From assembly GCA_021325635.1 (NCBI GenBank), contig JAJPGV010000062.1:1-64000 (forward strand): a DNA stretch of 64,000 nucleotides, in the 5' to 3' direction. This stretch comes from Chloroflexota bacterium. GTDB lineage: Bacteria > Chloroflexota > JAJPGV01. Numbering within the stretch: position 1 is the first letter of the stretch; each line of letters starts with the position of its first letter. Of this stretch, positions 9,269 to 17,975 are shown one piece after another. Below the pieces are notes generated by a model that worked only from the letters and a program-made list of their open reading frames with translations, was not told the origin of the DNA and ran no database searches. Position numbers and translations under genes: made by a program.

Positions 9269-9978
9269 TGCTGCTGACCATTGAGAACCTGGGCGTGGTC
9301 TACGGGGAAAGCCACGCCCTGTGGAACGTTTCGCTCGGCGTCGACCAGGGCGAGATCGTAGCCCTGGTAGGAGCGAACGGCGCGGGCAAGACCACCACCC
9401 TTCGCGCCATCTCCGGACTGGTGAAGATCGTTGGCGGCAGTGTCCGCTTCGACGGCCAAGAGCTGGTCGGGCTGCCGTCCCACGCCATCGTGGAGCTGGG
9501 CGTCGTGCAGATTCCTGAGGGACGCCAGCTATGGCCGGGCATGTCGGTGCAGGAGACGCTGCAGCTCGGCGCCTACTCGGAACGGGCGCGGACCCGGCGG
9601 GAGGAAACGCTGGACGAGGTGTACCAGCTGTTTCCGCGGCTGGCGGAGCGCCGGCGGCAGGCCGCCGACACGCTGTCGGGCGGCGAGCAGCAGATGTGCG
9701 CCATTGCCCGTGGCCTCATGGCCCGACCGCGGCTGCTGATGCTCGATGAGCCGTCGCTGGGCCTCTCGCCGATCATGCTGGGCGAGGTCTTCGAGCGCGT
9801 CAAGCAGATCTCGCAGGATGGGGTCACAGTGCTGTTAGTGGAACAGAACGTCGACCAGGCGCTGAGCATGGCCAACCGCGGATACGTGCTCGAAACCGGA
9901 TCTGTGGCCTTGAGCGGCAGCGGCCAGGAGCTGCTGGCTAACGACAGCGTGCGCAAGGCCTATCTGGGCTTGGCCTGA
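9268..9978 (+). CDS. livF: ABC transporter ATP-binding protein LivF
   Basis: A 236-residue LivF ATPase, heterodimer partner of LivG. Walker A is GANGAGKTTT (about 36-45), the Q-loop IPEGRQLWPGMSVQETL follows, then signature LSGGEQQMCAIARGLMARPR, Walker B LLMLDEPSLGLSP and H-loop VEQNV. Length is standard. It is the last gene of the importer operon; a GC-rich hairpin at 9997-10015 follows the stop and separates it from the convergent ccdA. Confidence 0.95.
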   Translation: MLLTIENLGVVYGESHALWNVSLGVDQGEIVALVGANGAGKTTTLRAISGLVKIVGGSVRFDGQELVGLPSHAIVELGVVQIPEGRQLWPGMSVQETLQLGAYSERARTRREETLDEVYQLFPRLAERRRQAADTLSGGEQQMCAIARGLMARPRLLMLDEPSLGLSPIMLGEVFERVKQISQDGVTVLLVEQNVDQALSMANRGYVLETGSVALSGSGQELLANDSVRKAYLGLA

Positions 9979-9996
9979 GGCCACGGCTGAGCGGCG

Positions 9997-10015
9997 CGGC
10001 AGGCTCAGCCTGCCG
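9997..10015. terminator. Hairpin between convergent livF and ccdA
   Basis: CGGCAGGC-TCA-GCCTGCCG is a perfect 8-bp stem with a 3-base loop, placed 18 bases after the livF stop and 4 bases before the ccdA stop. It could stop transcription from both sides. No U-tract follows on either strand, so intrinsic termination would be weak or factor-dependent. Confidence 0.5.
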
Positions 10016-10018
10016 GGA

Positions 10019-10753
10019 TCACTGGGCCAGGCCCAGGCCGAATGAGGCGGTGGCCCAAGCGCTGACCGCCGCCAGCCGGCCGCTGAACACGAGCAGGCCA
10101 AGCGCCAGCAGGAGAACGCCGCTGGCCGGCGAGACTACGGGCGACCAGCGCCGGACCGCGGCCATCAAGGCGTTCCAGCGGGCGATCATCAAGCCCACGG
10201 CCACGAATGGCAGTCCCAAACCAAGGCCGTACACAAACAGCAGCGCCATGCCCTGGTACACGTGGTCGGTCTGGCTGGCCACGGCCAGGATGCCGGCCAG
10301 GATTGGCCCTATGCAGGGAGTCCAGCCAACGGCGAAGGCCGCGCCCATGGCCAGCGCTCCGAGCGGCCCTCCATTGCCGATCGAGGTGAAATCCGCTCGT
10401 TTCTCACCGTAGAGCCAGGGAATCCGGAACACACCCAGCAGGTGCAGGCCGAAGAAGACGATCAGCAGGCCCGCCAGCTTGATTACCAGCGGCCGGTAAG
10501 CCAGCAGCAGCTGGCCCACCAGGCTGGCCGAGGCGCCCAGCAGCGTGAACACGATCGCCAGTCCCAACGTGAAGGCCAGCGCCATGCCAGCGATACGCCT
10601 GCCCTTGGCCCGCGGCCCGCGCAGCTCCGCGGCCGACGCTCCGGAGATGTAGCCGAGGTAGGCAGGCACCAGTGGAATGCAGCATGGCGACACGAACGAC
10701 AGGATCCCAGCCCCAAACGCCAGTCCCAACGTCAGCAGGTTGAGTTGAAGCAA
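10019..10753 (-). CDS. ccdA: Cytochrome c biogenesis protein CcdA
   Basis: A 244-residue CcdA/DsbD-beta-type membrane thiol transporter with six predicted membrane segments. It passes reducing equivalents from cytosolic thioredoxin to extracytoplasmic thiol proteins, for example for haem attachment. The two redox cysteine motifs are visible: SFVSPCCIPLVPAYLGY near residues 18-34 and VGWTPCIGPILAGIL in the middle. The start assigned is TTG at 10753, but no Shine-Dalgarno precedes it, so the exact start is uncertain. It follows pgi in the same direction, separated by a strong inverted repeat. Confidence 0.88.
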   Translation of the reverse strand: MLQLNLLTLGLAFGAGILSFVSPCCIPLVPAYLGYISGASAAELRGPRAKGRRIAGMALAFTLGLAIVFTLLGASASLVGQLLLAYRPLVIKLAGLLIVFFGLHLLGVFRIPWLYGEKRADFTSIGNGGPLGALAMGAAFAVGWTPCIGPILAGILAVASQTDHVYQGMALLFVYGLGLGLPFVAVGLMIARWNALMAAVRRWSPVVSPASGVLLLALGLLVFSGRLAAVSAWATASFGLGLAQ

Positions 10754-10761
10754 CAGATATA

Positions 10762-10807
10762 GGGTAGAGGGTTCAGGGGAGCACCCTAGACCCGCTACCC
10801 TCTACCC
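10762..10807. repeat. 10-bp inverted repeat between pgi and ccdA
   Basis: GGGTAGAGGG (10762-10771) and CCCTCTACCC (10798-10807) are perfect inverted copies around a 26-base loop. The right arm lies inside the last codons of pgi (Gly-Arg-Gly, just before its TAG). On the transcribed minus strand this is a long hairpin right after pgi, a candidate terminator or a degenerate mobile repeat. Confidence 0.45.
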
Positions 10808-12426
10808 TTCATTCGCCGGTAGCGGCGGATCAGCGCGCTGGTGGAGCTGTCGTGGGCGAGGGGCGGCTCGGCAGGGGCTTGGAGCTCGGGGATGATACGG
10901 CTAGCCAGGGCTTTGCCCAGTTCCACTCCCCACTGATCGAAGGAGTCGATGTTCCAGATCGTGCCCTGGGTGAACACGGCGTGTTCGTACAACGCGACCA
11001 GCTGGCCGAGGATCTGGGGCGTCAGGCGCTGGCCGAGGATGGTGTTGCTCAGGCGATTACCCTCGAAAGTGCGGTGCGGCACCAGCCAGTCGGGTGTTCC
11101 TTCGGCCTTGACCTCTTCAGCAGTCTTGCCGAAGGCCAGCGCTTCGGTTTGAGCGAAGACGTTGGCCATGAGCAGGTCGTGATGATCGCCCAGAGGATTC
11201 AACGTCTCACAGAAACCGATGAAGTCGCAGGGGATGAGCCGCGTTCCCTGATGGATGAGCTGATAGAAGGAGTGCTGGCCGTTGGTGCCCGGCTCGCCCC
11301 AGTAGACCGGTCCGGTATCGTAGTCCACTCGCCGCCCATCCAACGTCACGTGCTTGCCGTTGCTTTCCATCGTGAGCTGCTGGAGGTAAGCCGGAAAGCG
11401 CTTCAGGTAGTGATCGTAGGGCAGCACGGCAACAGTCTGCGCGCCAAAGAAGTTGACGTACCACACATTCAACAGTCCCATGAGCACGGGCAGGTTGCGT
11501 TCGAACGGGGTCGTGCGGAAATGCTCGTCCATGGCGTGGAAGCCGGCCAGCATGGCGCGGAAGTTGTCCGGGCCGATGGCCACCATCGTGGACAGGCCAA
11601 TGGCCGAGTCCATCGAGTAGCGGCCTCCTACCCAGTCCCAGAAGACGAACATGTTGTCGGGATCGATGCCGAACTTGACCACTTCCTGGGTGTTGGTCGA
11701 AACCGCCACGAAGTGGCGGGCGATGGCGCGCTCGTCGCCAAGCGCCCGTAGGGTCCACTCGCGCGCGGTGCGGGCGTTCGTCATCGTCTCCAGCGTGGTG
11801 AAGGTTTTCGACGAGATGATGAACAGCGTCTCCGTGGGATCGAGATCGCGGGTCGCCTCGGCGAAGTCCGTGCCGTCGACGTTGGAGACGAAGCGGAAGA
11901 CCATGTCACGGCGGCTGTACCAGCGCAGCGCTTCATACGCCATGACCGGGCCCAGGTCCGATCCGCCGATGCCGATATTGACGACACTGCGGATCGGCTT
12001 CCCAGTGTGGCCCTTCCACCCACCCGACCGGATCTGGTCGGAGAAGCCGGCCATCTTATTCAGGACGGCGTGCACTTCCGGCACGACATCCTGGCCATCG
12101 ACGACGATGTGCTCTGTCCGAGGCGCGCGCAGGGCAACGTGCAGAACCGGGCGGTTTTCGGACACGTTTATCCTGTCCCCTCGGAACATGGCTTCGATGC
12201 GCTCGCGCAGGCCGCACTGCCTGGCCAAATCGACCAGCAGACGCAGCGTCTCGTCAGTGATGAGGTTCTTGGAGTAGTCGAGATACAGGCCGGCGCCTTC
12301 GGCGGTCAGACGCTCTCCCCGTTTTGGATCCTGGGCAAACAGGTCACGCAGGTGCAGACCCCGAGTCTGCTCGAAGTGCGCCTTGAGGCTCGGCCAGGCA
12401 GGCTGCTCCGTGAGGGACGTCGTCAT
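10795..12426 (-). CDS. pgi: Glucose-6-phosphate isomerase
   Basis: A 543-residue glucose-6-phosphate isomerase interconverting glucose-6-P and fructose-6-P in glycolysis and gluconeogenesis. Family signatures are intact: [14 protein letters not shown], the phosphate-binding [27 protein letters not shown] with the PGI signature region, and [10 protein letters not shown] carrying the catalytic Glu. It has the long E. coli-like form (about 550 residues). The start is ATG at 12426, and upstream sequence contains AAGGAG-like GGGAAGGAGCC. The stop codon lies in an inverted repeat shared with the intergenic region. Confidence 0.96.
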   Translation of the reverse strand: MTTSLTEQPAWPSLKAHFEQTRGLHLRDLFAQDPKRGERLTAEGAGLYLDYSKNLITDETLRLLVDLARQCGLRERIEAMFRGDRINVSENRPVLHVALRAPRTEHIVVDGQDVVPEVHAVLNKMAGFSDQIRSGGWKGHTGKPIRSVVNIGIGGSDLGPVMAYEALRWYSRRDMVFRFVSNVDGTDFAEATRDLDPTETLFIISSKTFTTLETMTNARTAREWTLRALGDERAIARHFVAVSTNTQEVVKFGIDPDNMFVFWDWVGGRYSMDSAIGLSTMVAIGPDNFRAMLAGFHAMDEHFRTTPFERNLPVLMGLLNVWYVNFFGAQTVAVLPYDHYLKRFPAYLQQLTMESNGKHVTLDGRRVDYDTGPVYWGEPGTNGQHSFYQLIHQGTRLIPCDFIGFCETLNPLGDHHDLLMANVFAQTEALAFGKTAEEVKAEGTPDWLVPHRTFEGNRLSNTILGQRLTPQILGQLVALYEHAVFTQGTIWNIDSFDQWGVELGKALASRIIPELQAPAEPPLAHDSSTSALIRRYRRMKGRG

Positions 12427-12585
12427 GTTCGCGGCTCCTGGATTTCGAGATGGAGGCTCCTTCCCAAGGGTAGGGGGAGGGAGAGCCAGGGTGCAAACCG
12501 GAATGGAGGCCTGAGCTTAGCCAAAATGGGGCCAGATCTCAGCGTGTTCTTAACTTTGTCCGCTAGTCTGAGTGCCAGAGGTCCA

Positions 12586-13869
12586 ATGAAGCACATGAAC
12601 ATCGTCAAACGACTTACCCTGGCGCTCGCTCTCGTTCTCATCGCCTGCGCCGCCCCCGCGCAAGCGGCGGCTGCGCCCGACGTGACGCAACCGCGCTACA
12701 TGGACGTGGCCGACGCGGCTACCGCGGCGGCAATCCAGGCGGTCATCCAGCAGGCCAACCAGGAGCAGCAGCAAGCCCTGGCCCAGAACAATCCCGGCGC
12801 TATGCAGGATACGGCCACTCCCGACTACTACAACCAACTGGTCCAGACGAACCAGGATCTGAAGACCGGCGGCGTCACGTCCATACAGCTCCTCGACCTG
12901 CGCTGGGGGCGGGTAAGCCTCACCAACGCCCAAAGCGCCCACGCAACGACGCTGGAGACGTGGCGTACCACCTATGCCGACGGCAGCGTTGACCAATCGA
13001 CCGATCGCAACGTCTACGCGCTGGTGCTGCAGAACGGCGCCTGGAAGATCCAGGCCGATCAGCATCCGGACTCAGCCGTTAATCTGCCCTTCCCCGGTGA
13101 CCCCTCCGGACAGCCTGCTCCTGCGCAGGGAGCAGCGGTCAGCGGGCAATCACTCAACTGGTCCGGCTATGAGGCCACTGGGGGCACGTACTCCGGCGTG
13201 AGCGGCTCCTGGACCGTTCCGCACGTAAGTGGCGGATCGAGCGGAGCCGATGCGACGTGGGTGGGCATCGGCGGCGTGCAGAGCCGCGACCTGATACAGG
13301 CTGGCACGGAAGCAACCGTGATGCGTGATGGGCAGGTGCACTACGACGCCTGGATCGAGATGCTTCCCCGCGCCGCTCAGACGGTGAATCTTCCCGTCAA
13401 CCCGGGCGACGTCGTCACCGCCTCGATCGCACGCCAGGACGGCAATCAATGGCAGATCTCATTGAAGAACACGACCAATGGCCAGAGCTTTCAGCAGACG
13501 GTCACCTACGACTCTTCGGCTTCGTCGGCCGAATGGATAGAAGAGGCACCCACGAGCTTCCACGGCATCGTGCCACTGGATGGCTTCGGCTCCGTGCAGT
13601 TCAGCGCGGCGGCGGCGGTCAAGAATGGCCAGTCCATGAACGCGGCGCAGGCCGGGGGCCAGCCCATCACCATGATCAACCGTTCGGGGCAGCCGCTGGC
13701 GACCCCTTCCGCGCTGGGAACCGATGGCGGCAGCTTCACGGTAAGCCGAGCGGCTGCCGGAAGCACGCAGCCGGCTGCTCCGCCGGTCGAGATACAGGTT
13801 GTGCCCGGTTTCCCGTTTGGCCAAACGGGGATTCCGAGAGCCAGAGGTTTCGGCCGCTTCCCGTTCTAG
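12586..13869 (+). CDS. Secreted peptidase G1 (eqolisin-like) protein
   Basis: A 427-residue exported protein. After a signal peptide (about residues 1-29, ending APAQA-AAA) comes an NTF2/IMS-like region (about 75-170, TPDYYNQLVQTNQDL to VLQNGAWKIQADQHP). A peptidase G1 (eqolisin, glutamic peptidase) domain follows (about 190-375). It keeps NWSGYEATGG, GSWTVPHV, TWVGIGG, the Gln of LIQAG (Q238) and the Glu of SAEWIEEAPTS (E316), the expected catalytic pair. The C-terminus is Pro/Gly-rich. ATG at 12586 was chosen because an in-frame extension upstream overlaps pgi and lacks protein character; ATG at 12595 is possible. Confidence 0.85.
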   Translation: MKHMNIVKRLTLALALVLIACAAPAQAAAAPDVTQPRYMDVADAATAAAIQAVIQQANQEQQQALAQNNPGAMQDTATPDYYNQLVQTNQDLKTGGVTSIQLLDLRWGRVSLTNAQSAHATTLETWRTTYADGSVDQSTDRNVYALVLQNGAWKIQADQHPDSAVNLPFPGDPSGQPAPAQGAAVSGQSLNWSGYEATGGTYSGVSGSWTVPHVSGGSSGADATWVGIGGVQSRDLIQAGTEATVMRDGQVHYDAWIEMLPRAAQTVNLPVNPGDVVTASIARQDGNQWQISLKNTTNGQSFQQTVTYDSSASSAEWIEEAPTSFHGIVPLDGFGSVQFSAAAAVKNGQSMNAAQAGGQPITMINRSGQPLATPSALGTDGGSFTVSRAAAGSTQPAAPPVEIQVVPGFPFGQTGIPRARGFGRFPF

Positions 13870-14024
13870 ACCGCGACAGCATAGGTCGAATGCAATCCGC
13901 CGCTTCGCGAATATTGGTAAGCCGTTATCGCCGTGTTTACGAGTGGCGGACGAGAATCGAATCGTGATGTCCGGACCGAGGCGCAGCAGTCGGTGACGTG
14001 GCCGTACAATGCAGCGACTTCTCC

Positions 14025-15335
14025 ATGAAGAACGCTACGAGCCAGCTGACCAACAGGCTGACACCGGCCTGGATGAGGCGAAGCGCGCTGCTGGCGGCCA
14101 TTGTGGCTGCGCTCGCGCTGGCCGTGCCCGCGCAGGCGCAGGTGCCTGCGGCCGATAGCGACCTGCCCGTCGGGCATTTCTTCGCTGAAACCGGCGGCAG
14201 CGCGGGCCCCCAGTTCGGCTATCGCATCACCAATGAGGGCGGCATTCCCCTCTGGTCCGAGTTCCAGCGGCTGGGTGGAGTACCGGCACTCGGCTATCCG
14301 ATTTCGCGCCGGTTCCAGCTGGACGGATACATCGTCCAGGCTACCCAAAAGGCGATCCTGCAGTGGCGCCCGGACGCAAGCCCGCCTCAGGCCATGCTCG
14401 TCAACGTATTCGACAAGCTGCATGACCTCGGATACGACGCGACCCTACAATCGAGCTACCAAATCCCGCCGCCAATCGACCCTGCACTGTTTGACCTTGG
14501 AAAATCGCCCGATCAGGTCCGAGCCGACCGGCTTGCGCTGCTGAATGGTGATCCAGCCATTGCCGCGCGCTACGACCCCTCCAATTCAGCCTCTGTGCTG
14601 TATAACGGCTTACCCACATCCACAATAGCCAATGCCGGGCCCTTCTTCGTCCTTCGGACTCAGCGCACCGCGCTGCAGCACTGGCTCGTTGATAACCCTG
14701 CGGCGGGTACACGGCGCGGGGACGTGACGTTCGTCAACGGCGGGGACATCGCCAAGCAGCTGGGCCTGGTGTCCGCCGATGGGGCCATACCGGAGACCAT
14801 CAGCGGGCTGCTGGCGACGCAGGCTGGGGTGCCGGCGCCGCCCGCCGCGGTGCCACCTCCCAGCGCTTCCGTTCCCGCCGTGGCCACGCCCGCTCCAGCC
14901 CCGCCGGCACCCACGCCTACACCCGCACCCAGCTACCAGTATCGTTCGAAGGAAGTCACCGATCCGCCGGTGGACTGCAGCGGCGATGCCACACAGAGCT
15001 CCGTGCAATGTGTGGCGTCGGCGCCGAACATCGGGTCGCAGTACATCAAGGGCCGTGTCATGAACCTCAAGGGCGACCACCTGCAATGGGTCACCATCCA
15101 GGCAACGGTAGCCGGGGTTACGTTCACTCAGCAGACCGCCGGGGACGGGACGTTCACCATCAACATCGCCGGGGCAGGCAGCCCCACGGGCAACTGCCCC
15201 ACCTACTCACTGACCTACCAGATCATGGTCCTGGACGATACCGGCGCACAGGCTTCGGACGTCCGTACGGTGACCTACGGTGGGAACTGCAACATCGCCG
15301 GGGAGTTCCACTTCGACTTCGTGAAGCTCTACTGA
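14025..15335 (+). CDS. Secreted protein with Cys-containing C-terminal domain
   Basis: A 436-residue exported protein of unknown function. It has a signal peptide (hydrophobic core LLAAIVAALALAVPAQA) and an N-terminal region of the type seen in many Chloroflexota secreted proteins (GHFFAETGG, LGYPISRRFQLDGYIVQATQKAILQW, about residues 35-110). A Pro/Ala/Thr linker (about 265-302) leads to a 130-residue domain (304-436) with four cysteines. The last domain is clearly homologous to residues 358-499 of the convergent gene at 15641 (shared RSKEVTD, QYIKGRVM, ASDVRT, AGEFHFDFV). GTG at 13998 is an alternative start; neither has a strong ribosome binding site. Confidence 0.8.
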   Translation: MKNATSQLTNRLTPAWMRRSALLAAIVAALALAVPAQAQVPAADSDLPVGHFFAETGGSAGPQFGYRITNEGGIPLWSEFQRLGGVPALGYPISRRFQLDGYIVQATQKAILQWRPDASPPQAMLVNVFDKLHDLGYDATLQSSYQIPPPIDPALFDLGKSPDQVRADRLALLNGDPAIAARYDPSNSASVLYNGLPTSTIANAGPFFVLRTQRTALQHWLVDNPAAGTRRGDVTFVNGGDIAKQLGLVSADGAIPETISGLLATQAGVPAPPAAVPPPSASVPAVATPAPAPPAPTPTPAPSYQYRSKEVTDPPVDCSGDATQSSVQCVASAPNIGSQYIKGRVMNLKGDHLQWVTIQATVAGVTFTQQTAGDGTFTINIAGAGSPTGNCPTYSLTYQIMVLDDTGAQASDVRTVTYGGNCNIAGEFHFDFVKLY

Positions 15336-15365
15336 CGGAACAGGGGTATCGGCTTCACCCAAAGC

Positions 15366-15458
15366 GTGTAGCGCGGGGGCTTGTCCCCCGCCAGCTCAGC
15401 CTCTAGCTGCCGTTAGAAGGCGAACGGGACGGGCGGGCCGCAAGGGCCCGCGCTACAC
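15366..15458. repeat. MITE/REP-like palindromic element, copy 1
   Basis: A 93-bp unit bounded by perfect 12-bp inverted termini, GTGTAGCGCGGG and CCCGCGCTACAC. Inside are three further small hairpins: GCGGGGG/CCCCCGC, CGTT/AACG and CGGGCC/GGCCCG. A second copy lies 58 bp downstream, in the same orientation. It sits between two convergent genes, 31 bases after the first stop. No transposase is encoded. Confidence 0.8.
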
Positions 15459-15516
15459 GGGCCTTGGCTTCGGAAACAGATCGCCGGAACCACACCGCGT
15501 CGGGTTGCCCCAAGCC

Positions 15517-15608
15517 GTGTAGCGCGGGGGCTTGCCCCCGCCAGCTCAGCCCTAGCTCCCGTTAGAAGACGAACGGGAACGGGCGGGCCGCAAGGGCCCG
15601 CGCTACAC
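15517..15608. repeat. MITE/REP-like palindromic element, copy 2
   Basis: A 92-bp unit with the same 12-bp inverted termini and the same internal hairpins as the copy at 15366. It differs by a few substitutions and one-base indels (for example CTAGCTCC for CTAGCTGC). Flanks are also similar (GGCTTCGGA after each copy), so the duplicated unit may be about 105 bp. The whole 305-bp gap between the convergent genes is made of these two copies plus spacers. Confidence 0.8.
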
Positions 15609-15640
15609 GGGCATCGGCTTCGGAGGCAATCGCCTTTACC

Positions 15641-17140
15641 CTAGCCTGGCACTTGGACAAAGTCGAAATGAAACTCCCCTGCCTGGGCGCAGTTGCCGCT
15701 GTAGGTGATCGTTCGAACGTCGGAAGCTGGCCGACCATCGGCGCCGACGACCCAGATGCGATACGTCAACGGGTTGGCGGAGCACAGGCCGTACGAGCCG
15801 CTGATGTCGAACGAGAACGTTCCATCGATCGCCGTTGCGCTGTCCACGCTTGTGCCATCGCTCACGTCCGCGTGCACCCGCAGTCCCAGCACGTACTCAC
15901 CGCCTGGCGTCATGACGCGGCCCTTGATGTACTGAACACCGGTATTCGGCGCCTGGGCAACGCACGGCACCGAGGTCGTGGTGTAGGTGACGGTGCCGTC
16001 CGCCGCCTGGACATAGCTGTGCCCGCACTTGACGGGTGCGTCCGTGACCTCCTTCGAGCGGTAGGTCAGGCGGCCGGCCGGCCGAACCGGCGTCGGGGTG
16101 GGCGCCGGCGCGGGCGACCCGACAGGCTGCAGGGTAATTGGCACGTTTGCGCCTCCGGGGGCGGTGAGACCTGTCTGGCTGAGGGTGAGATCGATGGGGT
16201 TCGAGCCGTAGTTGAAGAACTGCAGTGTGACGGTACCAGCGAAGCCCGACGAGTAGTTGAACTCGAGCCCGTTGGGGTCACCACGGCGCTGGGCCGACTG
16301 CAACGTGGCCGTGAACACCGGCGGCGACTGGTGCTGAACGTCAAAGATGTTGAAGCCAACTCCTGGCGCCTGCAGCGCATCCAAGCCGCCCAGCTCGGCG
16401 TCGAACGTGACGTTAGACTCGTCGCCCGGATAGTAGAAGGTCCAGGCCTGGGCCACGCCTACGTTGGCCGGGGCAGTGAGGTGGCCCTGCTGCCCGGTTG
16501 GCACGACGAGCTGCGATGACGCTGCCGCCGCCGCAGAGGGGCTGGGAGGCCCAGGCGGCGGCGAAGACGGGACGGTGGCGGTGCTGCCGGAAGGAGCGCC
16601 CAACAGCTGCACGGTAATGGGGTTCTGCGCCCCTGCGGTCGAGATGAGGCCTCCCTGCGTGATCGAGACACTGAGCGGCTTGGGCACGAAGCTGAAGAAT
16701 TGCACCGTGACGCTGCCCGCCGTTCCGGACGAATAGTTGAACTCGATGCCGCGTGGGTCATTGGGACGCTGGCTGGTCTTGGTCGTGGCGATCCAGAGCG
16801 GACTCACCGGATGCTGTGAGTCCAGCACGTTGAATCCCGCGGCGCCCGCGTAGGACGCATCCCAACCTTCGAGCTCCGCGTCAAAGGTAATCGCGGAGCC
16901 GTCGCCCGAATAGGCGAAGGACCAGCTGGCATACCAACCACCGGGGCTGGCCGGGACGTCGAAGGTCATAGCCTGGCCGGCCTGCAGTGATCCGGGAGCG
17001 CGTCCGTCCGCGGCGGCAGGCAAGGCCATCGCGGCCAGCAGGAGCAGGCCAGCGGCAGCGCCGGCCAGGGTGCGCTTGGGCAGTGTCGAGAACATCAAGT
17101 GCAATTCCATTCGTCTCATTGAACGGTCTTCTTGCTTCAA
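15641..17140 (-). CDS. Secreted protein with two tandem repeats and shared Cys domain
   Basis: A 499-residue exported protein of unknown function. A signal peptide (about 1-45, core AGAAAGLLLLAAMALPAAA) is followed by two tandem homologous domains. These span about residues 51-180 and 213-337, offset by 160. Each has the order TFDAEL, GFN(V/I)xD, DPxGxEFNYSSG and VTxQFF. A Pro/Thr linker leads to a C-terminal domain (358-499) with four cysteines, homologous to the C-terminus of the convergent gene ending at 15335. The domains look beta-sandwich-like, suggesting cell-surface or matrix proteins that interact with the same partner. Function is not assigned. Confidence 0.8.
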   Translation of the reverse strand: MKQEDRSMRRMELHLMFSTLPKRTLAGAAAGLLLLAAMALPAAADGRAPGSLQAGQAMTFDVPASPGGWYASWSFAYSGDGSAITFDAELEGWDASYAGAAGFNVLDSQHPVSPLWIATTKTSQRPNDPRGIEFNYSSGTAGSVTVQFFSFVPKPLSVSITQGGLISTAGAQNPITVQLLGAPSGSTATVPSSPPPGPPSPSAAAAASSQLVVPTGQQGHLTAPANVGVAQAWTFYYPGDESNVTFDAELGGLDALQAPGVGFNIFDVQHQSPPVFTATLQSAQRRGDPNGLEFNYSSGFAGTVTLQFFNYGSNPIDLTLSQTGLTAPGGANVPITLQPVGSPAPAPTPTPVRPAGRLTYRSKEVTDAPVKCGHSYVQAADGTVTYTTTSVPCVAQAPNTGVQYIKGRVMTPGGEYVLGLRVHADVSDGTSVDSATAIDGTFSFDISGSYGLCSANPLTYRIWVVGADGRPASDVRTITYSGNCAQAGEFHFDFVQVPG

Positions 17141-17189
17141 GCGTACGGCGCAATACCCTCGAATGCCAGCCGGCCACGAACGCCGGCGA

Positions 17190-17813
17190 TTAGATCAGCG
17201 GCTGCGGCCCCGGCTGAAATGACCGCTCGCGCTTGAATTCCCACAGGAACGGCTGTCGGAGGACCCATAGCGTGTGCTCCCATAGCTCCAGCGCCTGAGG
17301 ACCGGATGGAATGGGATCGATGACCGGACCGAACACGGCGATCTCCGAGCCTTGCAGGCGCAGTGTGGGAACGCCGAAGACGCCCAGATCTTCGACCGCC
17401 TGGGTGTGCTCGGCCGTAAGCTCCTCGATGAAGGACGGATCGTCGGCCACCTGATCCAGCAGGCTGGCCGGCAGACCGGCGGAGGTGAGGGCCGAGCGCA
17501 GCATGTCCTCCGTGACTTCCTCGCCGCGCCCATGCCTGGCCTCGCCGAAGGTCATGTAGAGCGCTTCTGCAGCGGCATTTCCACCATGCTTCCGAGCGGC
17601 CACGAACAGGCTCTCGGTCCGCAGCCGCTTCTTCAGCGCCCCCGGATCGGTGACGTAGCGGGGATTGTCCTTGTTGATCAGCGCCAGGCTGAAGATGAGC
17701 CAGCTTATGTCAACCTGACCATGCCCGGCAATCCTCCGTGCCCACAATGCGGTGCGCCAGCACCATGGACAGGTAGGGCAGAAATAGAAGTCGAGCTGCA
17801 CCGGTTCGCTCAT
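17190..17813 (-). CDS. DsbA-family (Rv2466c-like) thiol oxidoreductase
   Basis: A 207-residue thioredoxin-fold protein of the DsbA/FrnE superfamily. The active site is FCPTCPWCW near residues 10-18, a CPWC motif. The arrangement with a helical insertion and conserved FGVPTLRLQGSEIAVFGPV resembles the mycothiol-dependent nitroreductase Rv2466c. No signal peptide is present, so it is cytosolic. ATG at 17813 was chosen over an upstream in-frame ATG at 17900 because GGAG lies about nine bases before it and the domain starts directly. It is divergent from the molybdoenzyme gene at 17976. The exact thiol cofactor cannot be seen. Confidence 0.85.
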   Translation of the reverse strand: MSEPVQLDFYFCPTCPWCWRTALWARRIAGHGQVDISWLIFSLALINKDNPRYVTDPGALKKRLRTESLFVAARKHGGNAAAEALYMTFGEARHGRGEEVTEDMLRSALTSAGLPASLLDQVADDPSFIEELTAEHTQAVEDLGVFGVPTLRLQGSEIAVFGPVIDPIPSGPQALELWEHTLWVLRQPFLWEFKRERSFQPGPQPLI

Positions 17814-17975
17814 GTCACCGCTCCGATCCCAGGAAGTCTTCGGGCATTTGTAGCATCGCGGGCGCCGCCGCGCTGGGCTATCACCTAAGATTCGGACCAA
17901 CGATAAGCTCGCTGCTCACGCGACGGCGACGCCGGCAGCGAGCTTGGCGCCAAAGTACAGGTTGGAGCTGCGTGG

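Noticed and set aside
15336-15640. CRISPR array considered for the repeated segment
   Set aside because: Only two copies of about 92 bp with terminal inverted repeats and nested hairpins; lengths and structure do not fit repeat-spacer organisation.
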